Source: Lysinibacillus sp. KCTC 33748
GTDB lineage: Bacteria; Bacillota; Bacilli; Bacillales_A; Planococcaceae
Direction of reading: 5' to 3'
Assembly: GCF_002237755.1 (NCBI RefSeq)
Contig: NZ_MWSJ01000001.1
Location: 434,001-498,000 of the forward strand
DNA length: 64,000 nt
In this document: positions 16,741 to 25,901 of the stretch, piece by piece
Layout of the letters: the number at the start of each line of letters is the position of its first letter
Numbering within the stretch: the first letter of the stretch is position 1
Position numbers and translations under genes: made by a program
The notes under the pieces: generated by a model
What the model was told of the DNA's origin: nothing
Seen by the model: the letters and a program-made list of their open reading frames with translations, nothing else
Databases searched by the model: none

Positions 16741-16876
16741 ACATAAGAATCCCAGCTAGAAGAACCTTTCAATCTTGCATCCTCTCCATAGGTTTGTAGA
16801 ATTAATATGACATATTCAAGAAAATATAGTAATATTTAAGTGAATCATCATTCATTTTTACAAAGGGGGAAACTGT

Positions 16877-17644
16877 ATGTTGCAGGGGAAAACAATTATT
16901 ATTACTGGTGGATCTAGTGGAATGGGGCTTTATATGGCGAAGCAATTCGTTGCTGAAGGGGCAAATGTTGTCATTACAGGTCGTAATGAGGAGCGGCTAG
17001 CAGAGGCGAAAGCTTTTATTTTAGAGGCGGGAAAAACGATTGAAACATTTCAAATGGATGTTCGCGTGCCTGAGCATGCGGAGGCGATGCTAGCATTTGC
17101 TGTTGAAAAGTTTGGACAGGTTGATGGGCTTGTGAATAATGCAGCTGGTAATTTTATTGTGCGTGCAGAGGATTTATCTCCTAATGGTTGGAAGGCTGTT
17201 GTTGATATCGTTTTAAATGGGACATTCTTTTGTTCTTCTACGGTCGGTAAGTATTGGATCCAAAATAATATTAAAGGTTCTATTCTTAATATGGTTGCAA
17301 CTTACGCATGGAATGCAGGTGCTGGTGTTGTTCATTCGGCAGCAGCGAAAGCAGGTGTATTGTCATTGACTCGAACGTTAGCTGTTGAATGGGGGAAACA
17401 ATATGGCATTCGAGTAAATGCAATTGCTCCAGGTCCAATTGAGCGTACAGGTGGTGCAGATAAGCTTTGGGAGTCAGAGGCTGCAGCGGCTCGTACATTG
17501 GACTCTGTTCCGTTAGGTCGTACAGGTACGCCTGAAGAAATTGCTGATTTAGCAACATTTATGATGTCTGATAAAGCAAGATATATGAATGGGGAATGTG
17601 TGACACTTGATGGTGGGCAATGGCTCAATCAGTATCCATTCTAA
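16877..17644 (+). CDS. fadH: 2,4-dienoyl-CoA reductase-like SDR (FadH/YkuF)
   Basis: A 255-residue short-chain dehydrogenase. The motifs are TGGSSGMG (residues about 10-17), NNAAGNFIVRAEDLSPNGW near 90-108, a Lys seven positions before a second Lys-like site in AAAKAGVLSLTRTLAVEW, and APGPIERTGGADKLW. NAAGNF and GPIERTGG match FadH/YkuF and mitochondrial-type dienoyl-CoA reductases, which lack the usual YxxxK tyrosine; here HSAAAKAG stands at that site. It acts in beta-oxidation of unsaturated fatty acids with NADPH. Start after AAAGGGGG. Its place next to darB and ccpC resembles the Bacillus subtilis yku region. Confidence 0.85.
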   Translation: MLQGKTIIITGGSSGMGLYMAKQFVAEGANVVITGRNEERLAEAKAFILEAGKTIETFQMDVRVPEHAEAMLAFAVEKFGQVDGLVNNAAGNFIVRAEDLSPNGWKAVVDIVLNGTFFCSSTVGKYWIQNNIKGSILNMVATYAWNAGAGVVHSAAAKAGVLSLTRTLAVEWGKQYGIRVNAIAPGPIERTGGADKLWESEAAAARTLDSVPLGRTGTPEEIADLATFMMSDKARYMNGECVTLDGGQWLNQYPF

Positions 17645-17712
17645 AATAAATATTTTTGCATAATGGAGAGCTGGATTGACGCATACTAAGGGCAAAGAAA
17701 GGAGTTTTGCCG

Positions 17713-17952
17713 ATGGGTATGTGGTTAATACCGGCTCTTATTGCCATTACGATTATCTCTGCTATTTCGCTTGTGTCAACGCTGAAGATTGCCAAAATGA
17801 CGTCTCAGCGGAAATCGGAAAATGATACGCCGATTTCAGAAACCGTTGAAGATTATTCGACGATGCTCAACCCGATTGTCTGGGTATATATCATTTTTTT
17901 ACTCTTTTTAGGGATAATGATTTTTTATTATTGGAGTAAGTACGGTTATTAA
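17713..17952 (+). CDS. Small two-helix membrane protein
   Basis: A 79-residue protein with a predicted membrane helix at about residues 4-24 (LIPALIAITIISAISLV), a polar linker of about 25 residues, and a second helix at 53-73 (IVWVYIIFLLFLGIMIFYY). The ATG at 17713 lies 8 nt after AAAGGAG (17698-17704). In-frame TTG at 17707 and ATG at 17719 are alternatives. I do not recognise a family. It follows fadH by 68 bp and may share its transcript. Confidence 0.65.
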   Translation: MGMWLIPALIAITIISAISLVSTLKIAKMTSQRKSENDTPISETVEDYSTMLNPIVWVYIIFLLFLGIMIFYYWSKYGY

Positions 17953-17964
17953 AAAGATTTTTTT

Positions 17965-18003
17965 CTTCATTCAGCTCATATTTTTAAATATAGCTGAATG
18001 AAG
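17965..18003 (+). other. Hairpin downstream of small membrane protein gene
   Basis: CTTCATTCAGCT (17965-17976) pairs perfectly with AGCTGAATGAAG (17992-18003). There is no clean T-run after it, so it may be a weak terminator or an mRNA-end stabiliser. Confidence 0.5.
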
Positions 18004-18201
18004 ATATTTCCATTTCTCTCAGGTGAAACCTTCTTTATATATGCACTTTCGATACTTAGTTTTGTTTCAAATTGCTAAAATATTCGTTGCTAATAAAAAA
18101 CTCTTCTCGGCCTTGTCGTGGTCATATAAGGAAAAGTTATGATATGATAAAAGGGAAGCATCCTGTTCTGCAAAGCGGGGACAGAAAAGGAGAAGAAGTT
18201 C

Positions 18202-18642
18202 ATGATTTCAACTAACAGCAAAGACTTATTAGCAATGCCAATTAGTGATTTTATTATTTCATCTGAAAAGGTTGCGCATGTACAAAGTGGAAATAGTGCG
18301 GAACATGCACTCCTAGTACTGACACGTACAGGGTATTCTTCGATACCTGTTTTAGATTTGAAATATCGACTTCAAGGTTTACTAAGTATGAAAATGATTA
18401 CTGAATCTATTCTTGGACTAGAACATATTGAGTATGAAAAGCTACCTGATATTAAAGTGGATACGATAATGGATAAAGATATCGCTGTATTGAAATTGAC
18501 GGATACTTTTCAGCGGGCTCTAGACTTAGTAATTAACCACGCCTTTTTATGTGTTGTGGACGAAGATGGAACATTTGCCGGAATTTTAACGAGACGAGTT
18601 ATTCTAAAGCAATTGAAAAAATATATTTATCAAAAAGAGTAG
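18202..18642 (+). CDS. darB: CBS-domain protein DarB/CbpB, c-di-AMP receptor
   Basis: A 146-residue cytoplasmic protein made of two CBS motifs (about residues 15-70 and 85-142). It aligns well with Bacillus subtilis YkuL/DarB and Listeria CbpB: KVAHVQ, EHALLVLTRTGYSSIPVLD, and a C-terminal TRRVILKQLKKYI all match. In those species DarB binds cyclic di-AMP and, when free, stimulates the (p)ppGpp synthetase Rel and pyruvate carboxylase. Start after AAAAGGAGAAG. It is followed by ccpC, as in Bacillus subtilis. Function is transferred from orthology. Confidence 0.88.
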   Translation: MISTNSKDLLAMPISDFIISSEKVAHVQSGNSAEHALLVLTRTGYSSIPVLDLKYRLQGLLSMKMITESILGLEHIEYEKLPDIKVDTIMDKDIAVLKLTDTFQRALDLVINHAFLCVVDEDGTFAGILTRRVILKQLKKYIYQKE

Positions 18643-18710
18643 TAGTTTAAGAGGGGACTCAGATGAAAATCATGAGGCCCTCTTTGCTTGTAACGGAGGT
18701 TTACTGATTG

Positions 18711-19598
18711 ATGGCAACGGAGGCTGAAATTTTAAAAGTACTAGCAGAGGAACGTAATATGCGTAAAGCAGCAGAACGTTTATTTTTATCGCAACCGGCG
18801 CTTTCTCAAAGGCTTCAAACTATTGAAAAAGACTGGGGCACGCAATTATTTATTCGTTCGCAAAAAGGACTTACGGCGACACCTGCTGGAGAGCTTATTA
18901 TTGCCTATGCAACAGAAATGCTCAGCAAAAAAGAAGAGATTTATGAAACAATCCAGTCATTAACGACGAAAGTAAACGGGACATTGAAAATTGCTTGTGC
19001 ATCGATTGTCGGACAAAACTGGCTTCCGATAATATTAAAGGATTTTGTATCGAAATATCCTGATGCAAAAATTTCTCTTATGACCGGCTGGAGCTCTGAA
19101 ATTGTAAAAGCACTTTATGAGGGTGAGGCTCATGTAGGGATTGTGCGTGGGCAGGTTGATTGGAAAGGGGAAAAGATTCATCTTTTCCGTGACACCCTTT
19201 ATTTAGTCGATAAAGAGTTAAAAACGATAGAAGATGTGTTGACGACAGATCGACCTTTTATTCAATTTAAAAGTGATTCCAATTACTATCAGGAAATTCA
19301 ACAATGGTGGCGTCAGCATTTCGCTTCAAATCCACGAAAACAAATTTTAGTTGATCAGATTGAAATTTGTAAGCAAATGGCATTGAATGGTATCGGTTAC
19401 GCTATCTTACCTTCAATAACGTTAAATGACAATGATGGTATTAATAAAATTGCATTAACTAATAATGAAAAAGAATTTGGTATAACGCGTGATACTTGGT
19501 TAATTGGCTATGAATCTTCATTTGAGTTACGACAAGTAGAGGCGTTTGTAGAGGTAGTGCAAGACCATGCACGATGTTTGTTTGATTATACGAAATAA
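18711..19598 (+). CDS. ccpC: LysR-type regulator CcpC
   Basis: A 295-residue LysR family regulator. The N-terminal HTH (NMRKAAERLFLSQPALSQRL) and linker LFIRSQKGLTATPAGE are followed by an effector domain from about residue 90 (GTLKIACASIVGQNWLP, then TGWSSEIVKALYEG). Sequence and length agree with Bacillus subtilis CcpC, the citrate-responsive repressor of the citrate synthase and aconitase genes. The ATG at 18711 is preceded by AACGGAGGT (18692-18700); a TTG at 18708 is equally spaced and could be used. It lies just downstream of darB, separated by a weak hairpin (AGAGGG/CCCTCT around 18651-18683). Confidence 0.88.
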   Translation: MATEAEILKVLAEERNMRKAAERLFLSQPALSQRLQTIEKDWGTQLFIRSQKGLTATPAGELIIAYATEMLSKKEEIYETIQSLTTKVNGTLKIACASIVGQNWLPIILKDFVSKYPDAKISLMTGWSSEIVKALYEGEAHVGIVRGQVDWKGEKIHLFRDTLYLVDKELKTIEDVLTTDRPFIQFKSDSNYYQEIQQWWRQHFASNPRKQILVDQIEICKQMALNGIGYAILPSITLNDNDGINKIALTNNEKEFGITRDTWLIGYESSFELRQVEAFVEVVQDHARCLFDYTK

Positions 19599-19610
19599 GA
19601 ATACTATCAA

Positions 19611-19652
19611 GGCAGTCCCAAGTGATTATTTTCACTAGGGGCTGCTTTTTTT
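19611..19652 (+). terminator. Terminator after ccpC
   Basis: GCAG-CCC-AGTGA pairs with TCACT-GGG-CTGC, with single mismatches, and is followed by at least seven T. Confidence 0.8.
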
Positions 19653-19765
19653 ATTGGTATTAACGTCCATAAAAAATCCCACTGATTAAAGCTTCACTCT
19701 ATAAAAAATTTCTTGAGCCTATTACGTTAGGTTTCGATTTGTTAAAAACATATGCCATGTATAAG

Positions 19766-20080
19766 TTGATTGGAGTGGAGGCTGGGCGACTCCTCGGAGA
19801 TCAGCGATATAGAGGAACGAAGGCTAAAAGCATCACGTCCTGTGATAACGCCTTCGTGACCAACATCGTGCTGTTGCTGTCGCTGCGCTTTCGCACAACC
19901 AAAACCAAAACCCTCTGCTGTCGCTACGTTGCACTCACGCTTTCGCGCAAAAGGCATCTGTTGGCCCGAGACCCTGGAGCGAGCTTTGCGAGTGAAGCGG
20001 CTCATCGGACGCCCCCAGGAAGCTCTGCGCGAAAGCGAAGCGTCAGCAACAACAAAGCGCCCAGTCGGAACGGAAATCAA
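19766..20080 (+). repeat. Interspersed MITE-like repeat, copy B (longest)
   Basis: A 315-bp element bounded by TTGATTGGAGTGGAGGCTGG and the closing CGCCCAGTCGGAACGGAAAT-CAA, imperfect terminal inverted repeats. It carries the three-stem motif at 19817-19876 (ACGAAGGC/GCCTTCGT, ATCAC/GTGAT, CAACA/TGTTG). Compared with copy A it has about 150 bp of extra central sequence rich in GCTTTCGCRCAA-type words. Frames open on both strands across it (about 115-120 codons) have no homology that I recognise and no ribosome binding sites. It explains most of the 19599-20213 gap. Confidence 0.8.
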
Positions 20081-20213
20081 CCCCACGTTTTGATAATTAA
20101 CTAATTCTTAAGAGTTTATGAATATTCATGAAGATGTCATAAGAAATGAAACAAAGTGCAATAAAAAACGTATAATTATTTAACCATCAATTTACATAAA
20201 AGGGGCTGAGTTT

Positions 20214-22610
20214 TTGAAGAAAACGAATATTACGGTATTCATACTACTATTCATGTTTGTTATTAGCCTTATTCTTCCTGTGGAGCAGGCAAGTGCTACT
20301 GCAACTGCTAGGTTAGAGGTACAGGCTAAAGTAGGGATTGCAGGTAAGGCTAAATACCAATCAGTTGTGCCGCTTCAAGTAACAGTAAAAAATATAGGTG
20401 CAGATTTTTCTGGAGATATGGTCATCAATGCTTCTGGCACCTATCAAGCTACAACAGCGAAAGTGCTTCCGATAGATATAGCGGCAGGAGAAGAAAAAAC
20501 ATTTGATATATATCTAGATGGTATCGATAACTATAATTACTCGAATTCAGATGTGTTTGCATTTTTTGAAGGGGGCATAGAAAAGGGGAAAAAGGTTGCT
20601 TATAAAGGAACAAAGCAGCTACAAAGTAATCTTTTAGATCCTTCAGCCGTTTTTATTTATACATTAACGGATAATAGTGATCGCTTATCAGCATTTTTGC
20701 GCCTTTCTCAATTTGCTTCTCAAAATAATGTTGAAGTGTTCAATTTAAAGCAAATGAAGGATTACACATTGCCAGAGGATACAGAAGGGTTTGCAATGGC
20801 GAATGTTATCGTCATCGATGAAATTGCTAGTGCTGATTTATCCCAAAAGCAACAAGAGTCTTTACTAAAATGGGTACAGAATGGTGGAACATTATTAATA
20901 GGTGCTACTGATCAAGTAAATGCAACAGCAGCTATTTTTAAGGATTATTTACCACTAACTTTATCACAACAAATGACATCCGTTTCTGCAGATAGACTAT
21001 CGAAATTATCAGGCGGAGGGGCTTTTACACAGCCTATTTCTATTTATGAAGCCACTGAAAATCAAGGAAGTATTCCTTTATTAGCAGAAAACAATAAGAT
21101 TTTAGCGTCTAAGAAAAATGTGGGCAGTGGAGAAATTATTCAAACAACGTTTTCTTTAGGGGACCAACCACTTTCGTCTATGGATGGTTATCCATCATTA
21201 GTGGCGAAATTGATAAATATTCAAAAGATGTCACAACAAATGGTTCATGGACAGTCGTCGCTGGAGCAAATTTCAAATGACTTGCGTTATATGAATGAAT
21301 TATTCCCTTCGTTTGAAGTATCTGTTAGCTATATGCTCATTGTTATCATTTTATATATTTTAATAATCGGACCTATTTTATATTTCATTTTAAAGAAAAT
21401 AGACAAACGTGAGCATGCATGGTGGATCATTCCCGCGATATCCATTGTGTTATCTATTGCTTTATTTATTGTTGGTGCAAAAGATCGAATTGGGCAGCCG
21501 CAAATTCAACAATCTGCATTTTATAAAGTAAATGAAGATAGTAGTTTAAATGGTTACTACGTAGAGTCCATTTTAACAAATCGTAGTGGTGATTTTGTTG
21601 TGAATACAGATAAGAATTCAAGTGCATTCGCGCTGCGAAATTCTAATGATTTCGCAGGGACAATAGAGGATTTACATGAAATATCCTATATTAAGGAAAA
21701 TGCTAATGGTTCAACGCTGACACTACGTGATTTAAGTTATTGGTCTATTCAGTCGTTTGCAGGGAAAACGGCGGCACAAAATATTGGCAAAATGGATATC
21801 GATATTACGTTGAAAAATGAAAAGCTGACTGGGACTATTAAGAATAATTTCCCGTTTGCCTTAAAGGACGTTACGTTAATCTCTGGCATTAAAGAAGTTA
21901 AACTTGGCGACATTGCAGCGAACGGTACTCTTAAAGTTGATAAGGAGCTAAAAGCAACAGTTCTTCAAAAACCATCTGATTTTACAAATTACAATTACAG
22001 TAATTATCCAACGAAGAAGGAAGAAGTGGATCCTGCACGTATCGAGTCAATGAAAACTATGGCATTACCGCTTGTAGAAAAAGAGAAAAAGGCTGTCATT
22101 ACAGCATGGGCCGATCAAGCTATAGCTGGGGTTGAGTTGGAAACAGGTGCGGATATGTCTCCGCTTACTTATTTGGTTCAGCCATTTGATGGCAAAATAG
22201 AGCTATCGGGTCCATTTACAATGAAGCGTAATAACTTTACGTACTCAGTAAGCCCACTATCTCCTAATTCGAATTATGACAAAATTGATGAGCAGTTAAA
22301 TAGTTGGTATTTGTCAAATGGTTCATATGAAGTATCCATCGCGATGCCAGATCATTTTATGAATTCAGTTCAAACATTAAACGAATTGACGATTTCGAAT
22401 AAGGATAGTAATCGTATGCAGCTATCGATTTGGAATAACGAGACGAAAACTTATGAGCCGTTGGTAGATACGAAACAGGTGTTCACAGATAACATAAAAA
22501 AATACTTCAATAATAATGGTGAATTGTTGATTGAGGTTAAATTCGGACCAGATCAAACGGGTGAGCAAACGAAATTACCAGATGTAGAGCTGAAGGGAGT
22601 GGCGAAATAA
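20214..22610 (+). CDS. Large exported membrane protein of MoxR-vWA operon, unknown function
   Basis: A 798-residue protein. An N-terminal signal peptide (residues 1-27, hydrophobic ITVFILLFMFVISLILP, cleavage likely after ASA) leads to an extracytoplasmic domain with a CARDB-like beta-sandwich beginning LEVQAKVGIAGKAKYQ. Two membrane helices lie at about 370-392 (YMLIVIILYILIIGPILYF) and 403-422 (WWIIPAISIVLSIALFIVG), followed by a second extracytoplasmic region. The TTG start follows AAGGGGCTGAG. First gene of an eight-gene operon; its stop overlaps the start of the ABC ATPase gene by one base. I do not recognise a named family, and the role is unknown. Confidence 0.8.
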   Translation: MKKTNITVFILLFMFVISLILPVEQASATATARLEVQAKVGIAGKAKYQSVVPLQVTVKNIGADFSGDMVINASGTYQATTAKVLPIDIAAGEEKTFDIYLDGIDNYNYSNSDVFAFFEGGIEKGKKVAYKGTKQLQSNLLDPSAVFIYTLTDNSDRLSAFLRLSQFASQNNVEVFNLKQMKDYTLPEDTEGFAMANVIVIDEIASADLSQKQQESLLKWVQNGGTLLIGATDQVNATAAIFKDYLPLTLSQQMTSVSADRLSKLSGGGAFTQPISIYEATENQGSIPLLAENNKILASKKNVGSGEIIQTTFSLGDQPLSSMDGYPSLVAKLINIQKMSQQMVHGQSSLEQISNDLRYMNELFPSFEVSVSYMLIVIILYILIIGPILYFILKKIDKREHAWWIIPAISIVLSIALFIVGAKDRIGQPQIQQSAFYKVNEDSSLNGYYVESILTNRSGDFVVNTDKNSSAFALRNSNDFAGTIEDLHEISYIKENANGSTLTLRDLSYWSIQSFAGKTAAQNIGKMDIDITLKNEKLTGTIKNNFPFALKDVTLISGIKEVKLGDIAANGTLKVDKELKATVLQKPSDFTNYNYSNYPTKKEEVDPARIESMKTMALPLVEKEKKAVITAWADQAIAGVELETGADMSPLTYLVQPFDGKIELSGPFTMKRNNFTYSVSPLSPNSNYDKIDEQLNSWYLSNGSYEVSIAMPDHFMNSVQTLNELTISNKDSNRMQLSIWNNETKTYEPLVDTKQVFTDNIKKYFNNNGELLIEVKFGPDQTGEQTKLPDVELKGVAK

Positions 22611-23545
22611 TGATTGAAATTCGTGATTTAACGAAAAGATATGGCTCCTTTACGGCACTAGATCATTTGAATCTATCTTTGGAGGAAGGGGTTGTCTTTG
22701 GTTTTGTAGGTGCCAACGGGGCAGGTAAATCGACTACATTTTCGATTTTAGCAACGTTGCTGTCTCCAACTTCGGGTGATGCTTTTATTAATGGAAAGAG
22801 CGTTATTAAGGAACCAAAGGAATTACGAAAACTAATTGGTTATATGCCAGATTTCTTTGGCGTCTACGATCAACTAAAAGTAGACGAATACTTAGACTTT
22901 TACGGTGCCAGCTACGGCATTGGGGCAGCTGAACGAAAAGTACTAATTCCACAGCTGCTAGAGCTAGTAAACTTAACAAATAAACGGTATGACTATGTTG
23001 ATTTACTATCACGAGGGATGAAGCAGCGTCTATGTTTAGCACGTGCTCTTATCCACGATCCTAAAGTATTAATTTTAGATGAACCTGCATCAGGTTTGGA
23101 TCCACGTGCACGAGTAGAAATGCGTGATATTTTACGGAATTTAAAATCTATGGGAAAAACGATTTTAATCTCCTCACATATTTTGCCCGAGCTTGCAGAA
23201 ATGTGCGATGAAATCGGCGTGATCGATAATGGTAAGCTTATCGCGCATGGCAATGTAGCTTCCATTCAAGCACAGCTACAGGGGGAGAAGCGTATCGTAG
23301 TTAAAGTAACGGATTGTTTAAACGAGGTACGTGCATTTTTGGAGGAGGATCCACTAATCTCCTCTATAGATGTAATAGAGAATCGCTTAGAGATAGCCTT
23401 TAACTACCGTGGAACAGATGCGGATCAGGTAGCATTGTTGAAAAAAGCTATACTTGCGAATTTACCTATATATGCGTTAAGCGAAGAGGAAAAAGATTTA
23501 GAGGATGTCTTTATGGCTATTACGAAGGGAGCGGACAATCAATGA
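22610..23545 (+). CDS. ABC transporter ATP-binding protein
   Basis: A 311-residue ABC-2-type ATPase. Walker A GANGAGKST is near residues 35-43, the signature LLSRGMKQRL near 131-140, Walker B LILDEPASGLD near 151-161, and the switch histidine in ISSHIL near 183-188. The C-terminal 80 residues form the extra domain common in gliding/Nat-type exporters. It overlaps both neighbours (1 and 4 bases), so translation is coupled to the upstream membrane protein and the downstream permease. The substrate is unknown. Confidence 0.92.
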   Translation: MIEIRDLTKRYGSFTALDHLNLSLEEGVVFGFVGANGAGKSTTFSILATLLSPTSGDAFINGKSVIKEPKELRKLIGYMPDFFGVYDQLKVDEYLDFYGASYGIGAAERKVLIPQLLELVNLTNKRYDYVDLLSRGMKQRLCLARALIHDPKVLILDEPASGLDPRARVEMRDILRNLKSMGKTILISSHILPELAEMCDEIGVIDNGKLIAHGNVASIQAQLQGEKRIVVKVTDCLNEVRAFLEEDPLISSIDVIENRLEIAFNYRGTDADQVALLKKAILANLPIYALSEEEKDLEDVFMAITKGADNQ

Positions 23546-24390
23546 TGGAACGATTTTATAATCCGGTATTCGTAAAAGAATTGAAGTTGCGCTTCCGTTC
23601 TTTTAAAAGCTTTTCAGGGTTAATGTTTTATTTAGCGGTTATTTGTATTTTTATCGCAGGGTTTTTGCTTATAACAACTGGTTTTACAGGCAAAGGTTTC
23701 TTCAAACCAGAAACAAGCTTTATGATGTTTGCGGTATTAACAATACTACAAATGGCTCTTGTTCTTTTCATTACACCAAGCTTAACGGCCGGTGCAATAA
23801 GTAGCGAAAGGGAAAAGCAAACATTAAATATTTTACTAACAACGACACAAAGCTCTACTCAAATCATCGTTGGAAAATTATTATCCTCGGTAGCATTTTT
23901 AGTATTGATGCTGATCGCAGGATTACCATTATATAGTTTAGTATTTTTATTTGGTGGCGTATCGCCATCTCAATTAATCTCGATATTTTTATTTTATTTA
24001 TTAACAGTCGTAGCAATTGGTAGTATTGGTGTTATGTTTTCAACGATTACAAAGCGAACAATTGTTGCGATGATTTCTACGTATGGTTCGATCATCTTTT
24101 TAGGTGGCATTACAGCGTTTTTCTTCTTTTTAACAGTGGCCTTCCATCAAATGGGGAATACAGCCTTAGGTACTACGACTTCTTATATGGCTTACTTTTG
24201 GGCTTCTATTAACCCAGGTGCATTAATGCTTACACTTACTTCGTCATCTATGGGCGATGCATTAGCACAGGTTTCGGGAGTGGAATTACCTGTATGGATT
24301 AGTTATTTAATAGTCTATTCATTGATTATTGTTTTTTGTTTAACCATTGCGATTAAAAAATTACGCGCCAATATGAAAAGCAACCGATAA
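23542..24390 (+). CDS. ABC-2 type transporter permease
   Basis: A 282-residue membrane protein with about six predicted helices. It begins MMERFYNPVFVKELKLRF, typical of ABC-2 permeases whose N-terminal amphipathic helix precedes the first membrane span. The cytoplasmic segment ISSEREKQTLNILLTTTQSS near residues 85-104 matches the family. Its ATG overlaps the stop of the ATPase gene, so the two form one transporter. ABC-2 permeases export lipids, polysaccharides, drugs or copper-chaperone cargo; nothing in the sequence selects among these. Confidence 0.88.
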   Translation: MMERFYNPVFVKELKLRFRSFKSFSGLMFYLAVICIFIAGFLLITTGFTGKGFFKPETSFMMFAVLTILQMALVLFITPSLTAGAISSEREKQTLNILLTTTQSSTQIIVGKLLSSVAFLVLMLIAGLPLYSLVFLFGGVSPSQLISIFLFYLLTVVAIGSIGVMFSTITKRTIVAMISTYGSIIFLGGITAFFFFLTVAFHQMGNTALGTTTSYMAYFWASINPGALMLTLTSSSMGDALAQVSGVELPVWISYLIVYSLIIVFCLTIAIKKLRANMKSNR

Positions 24391-24402
24391 GGAGGGAATC
24401 TT

Positions 24403-25890
24403 ATGGAGCATCGTAAGCAATTACGAAAATATATTCAACGTGCTAAGACGAGTTTAACGGTAGAACGAAGCATTCCAATTGCACAGTACGGCTTGTTTTT
24501 TGCATTGCTTTCGAGTGCTTCCCTCTTCCTCGTTTCAAGACTCTTTGTTTGGCCGTATTATCGCCAAACAGCTCTTACTACCTTTATCGTTGTCATACTA
24601 GCAACTGTACTATTTATGTGGTGGAAGCGTGTAAAGGAAAAGGCAGCATTGCATACACTGGATGATTATTTTTCTCACAATGAGCTAGTGACAGCCTTAT
24701 CATTCGAGGATGATAAGGACCCACTCGTTCAATCTTTACGAACGAAAGCAGTAGAAAACGTTGAAAAGGCGTTTGCTGACTTTAAGGCTCGAAAGAAAAA
24801 CTTGTTCCGTCCAAAAGCGTTGATTGGGTTGTTTGGAACAGCTGCTGTACTAGCAATTCTTTATATGTTCCCAGCAGCTACACAAATTGAAGCAATTGAA
24901 GTGGAAAAAGAAAAAGCTGTCATTGAGGACGTTAAGAAGGAAGTTGCTAAATTAGAGAAAAAAGCAGAAACAAAAGAAGTGAAAGAGCAATTAAAAGAAT
25001 TGCAAAATACGTTAAAAGAGGCAGAGACAGCTGAAGAAGCATTACGTGAAGTCGTGAAAAAGCAAAAGGAACTTGCTTTAAAGGAACAACAATTAAAAGA
25101 TAAGCAAACGGCTAGTAAGGATGGCGCTTCTGACGAGCAAGGCTTATCGAAGGAAGAAGTGGAGCAATTGAAAGAGCTTGCCCAAATGCAGCAGGAGCTG
25201 ACGCAAAATGCCAATGATACTCAGATAGCTATGAGCAAGCTTGGGAAGCCTGCAAGTAATTCCTTACAAAATGCTATTGCGAGTGCCAATACTAGCAATA
25301 ACAATCAGCAAAATAATGCTAATTCAAATCAAAATCAACAGTCTTCAGCGAATTCACAGCCAAGTAATCAACAAGGTCAAACAGGGCAACAGGGGAATTC
25401 ACAAAACGGTTCTCAACAGGCTAGTGGTCAAGGTCAGGGACAAGGATCGAGTCAAAGCAATCAACAAGGAAAAGGGCAAGGTCAAGGGAACGGCCAAGGT
25501 CAAGGCCAAGGTCAAGGCCAAGGTCAAGGCCAAGGTCAAGGCCAAGGTCAAGGCCAAGGTCAAGGCCAAGGCCAAGGTCAGGGCAATGGTTTTGGTTCAG
25601 CAGGTGGTAGCGGTATAGGCGCAGGGCAGGGTGGTCGCGATTTATTAACGACACCGAAACGAGTTGGTGGCTCTAGTCAGACATCGGTTGATAGTGGGGC
25701 ATTAGGCGAAGGATCACATGTTTCAGAGCAACAAGGAAATGGTCCCATTACTAAAGGTTCTATCCGTCCATATGAGGAAGTTATAGGCTCCTATAAAGAT
25801 AGCTATTTAGAAAGCTCAGAGCGTTTACAATTACCGAAGGATTTACAAAAAGTCGTGCAATCTTATTTCACGTCAATTGAGTCTCAGTAG
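24403..25890 (+). CDS. Membrane protein with coiled coil and long Gln-Gly repeat
   Basis: A 495-residue protein. Two membrane helices near residues 25-65 and one near 143-160 precede a strongly charged coiled coil (about 165-245, rich in EEVKKE/KELQ heptads). Then come an Asn/Gln/Ser-rich stretch, an almost pure Gln-Gly run (about 355-395), and a C-terminal domain ending with DLQKVVQSYFTSIESQ. The layout resembles DUF4175-like proteins found in MoxR/DUF58/vWA operons. Start follows AAGGAGGG. The low-complexity tract is encoded by a 12-bp microsatellite. Likely a scaffold or flexible extracytoplasmic/cytoplasmic tether; function unknown. Confidence 0.75.
   Translation: MEHRKQLRKYIQRAKTSLTVERSIPIAQYGLFFALLSSASLFLVSRLFVWPYYRQTALTTFIVVILATVLFMWWKRVKEKAALHTLDDYFSHNELVTALSFEDDKDPLVQSLRTKAVENVEKAFADFKARKKNLFRPKALIGLFGTAAVLAILYMFPAATQIEAIEVEKEKAVIEDVKKEVAKLEKKAETKEVKEQLKELQNTLKEAETAEEALREVVKKQKELALKEQQLKDKQTASKDGASDEQGLSKEEVEQLKELAQMQQELTQNANDTQIAMSKLGKPASNSLQNAIASANTSNNNQQNNANSNQNQQSSANSQPSNQQGQTGQQGNSQNGSQQASGQGQGQGSSQSNQQGKGQGQGNGQGQGQGQGQGQGQGQGQGQGQGQGQGQGQGNGFGSAGGSGIGAGQGGRDLLTTPKRVGGSSQTSVDSGALGEGSHVSEQQGNGPITKGSIRPYEEVIGSYKDSYLESSERLQLPKDLQKVVQSYFTSIESQ
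25493..25583 (+). repeat. 12-bp microsatellite GGCCAAGGTCAA
   Basis: Seven to eight near-perfect copies of a 12-bp unit alternate GGC and GGT glycine codons between CAA codons. Unit length is a multiple of three, so copy-number change would alter protein length without frameshift. Confidence 0.85.
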
Positions 25891-25901
25891 GAGGAAAAGA
25901 A

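Noticed and set aside
16416..16772. Frame of about 118 codons on the minus strand, and a 69-codon plus-strand frame, across the 21-bp array
   Set aside because: Both follow from the repeat period being divisible by three, lack ribosome binding sites, and have only repeat-derived sequence.
19739..20104. Overlapping 114-121 codon frames on both strands
   Set aside because: They lie inside interspersed repeat copy B, with no start signals and no recognisable protein features.
24861..25214. 117-codon minus-strand frame in the coiled-coil gene
   Set aside because: A shadow of Glu/Lys-rich coding sequence; Ser/Phe-rich antisense composition is typical of such artefacts.
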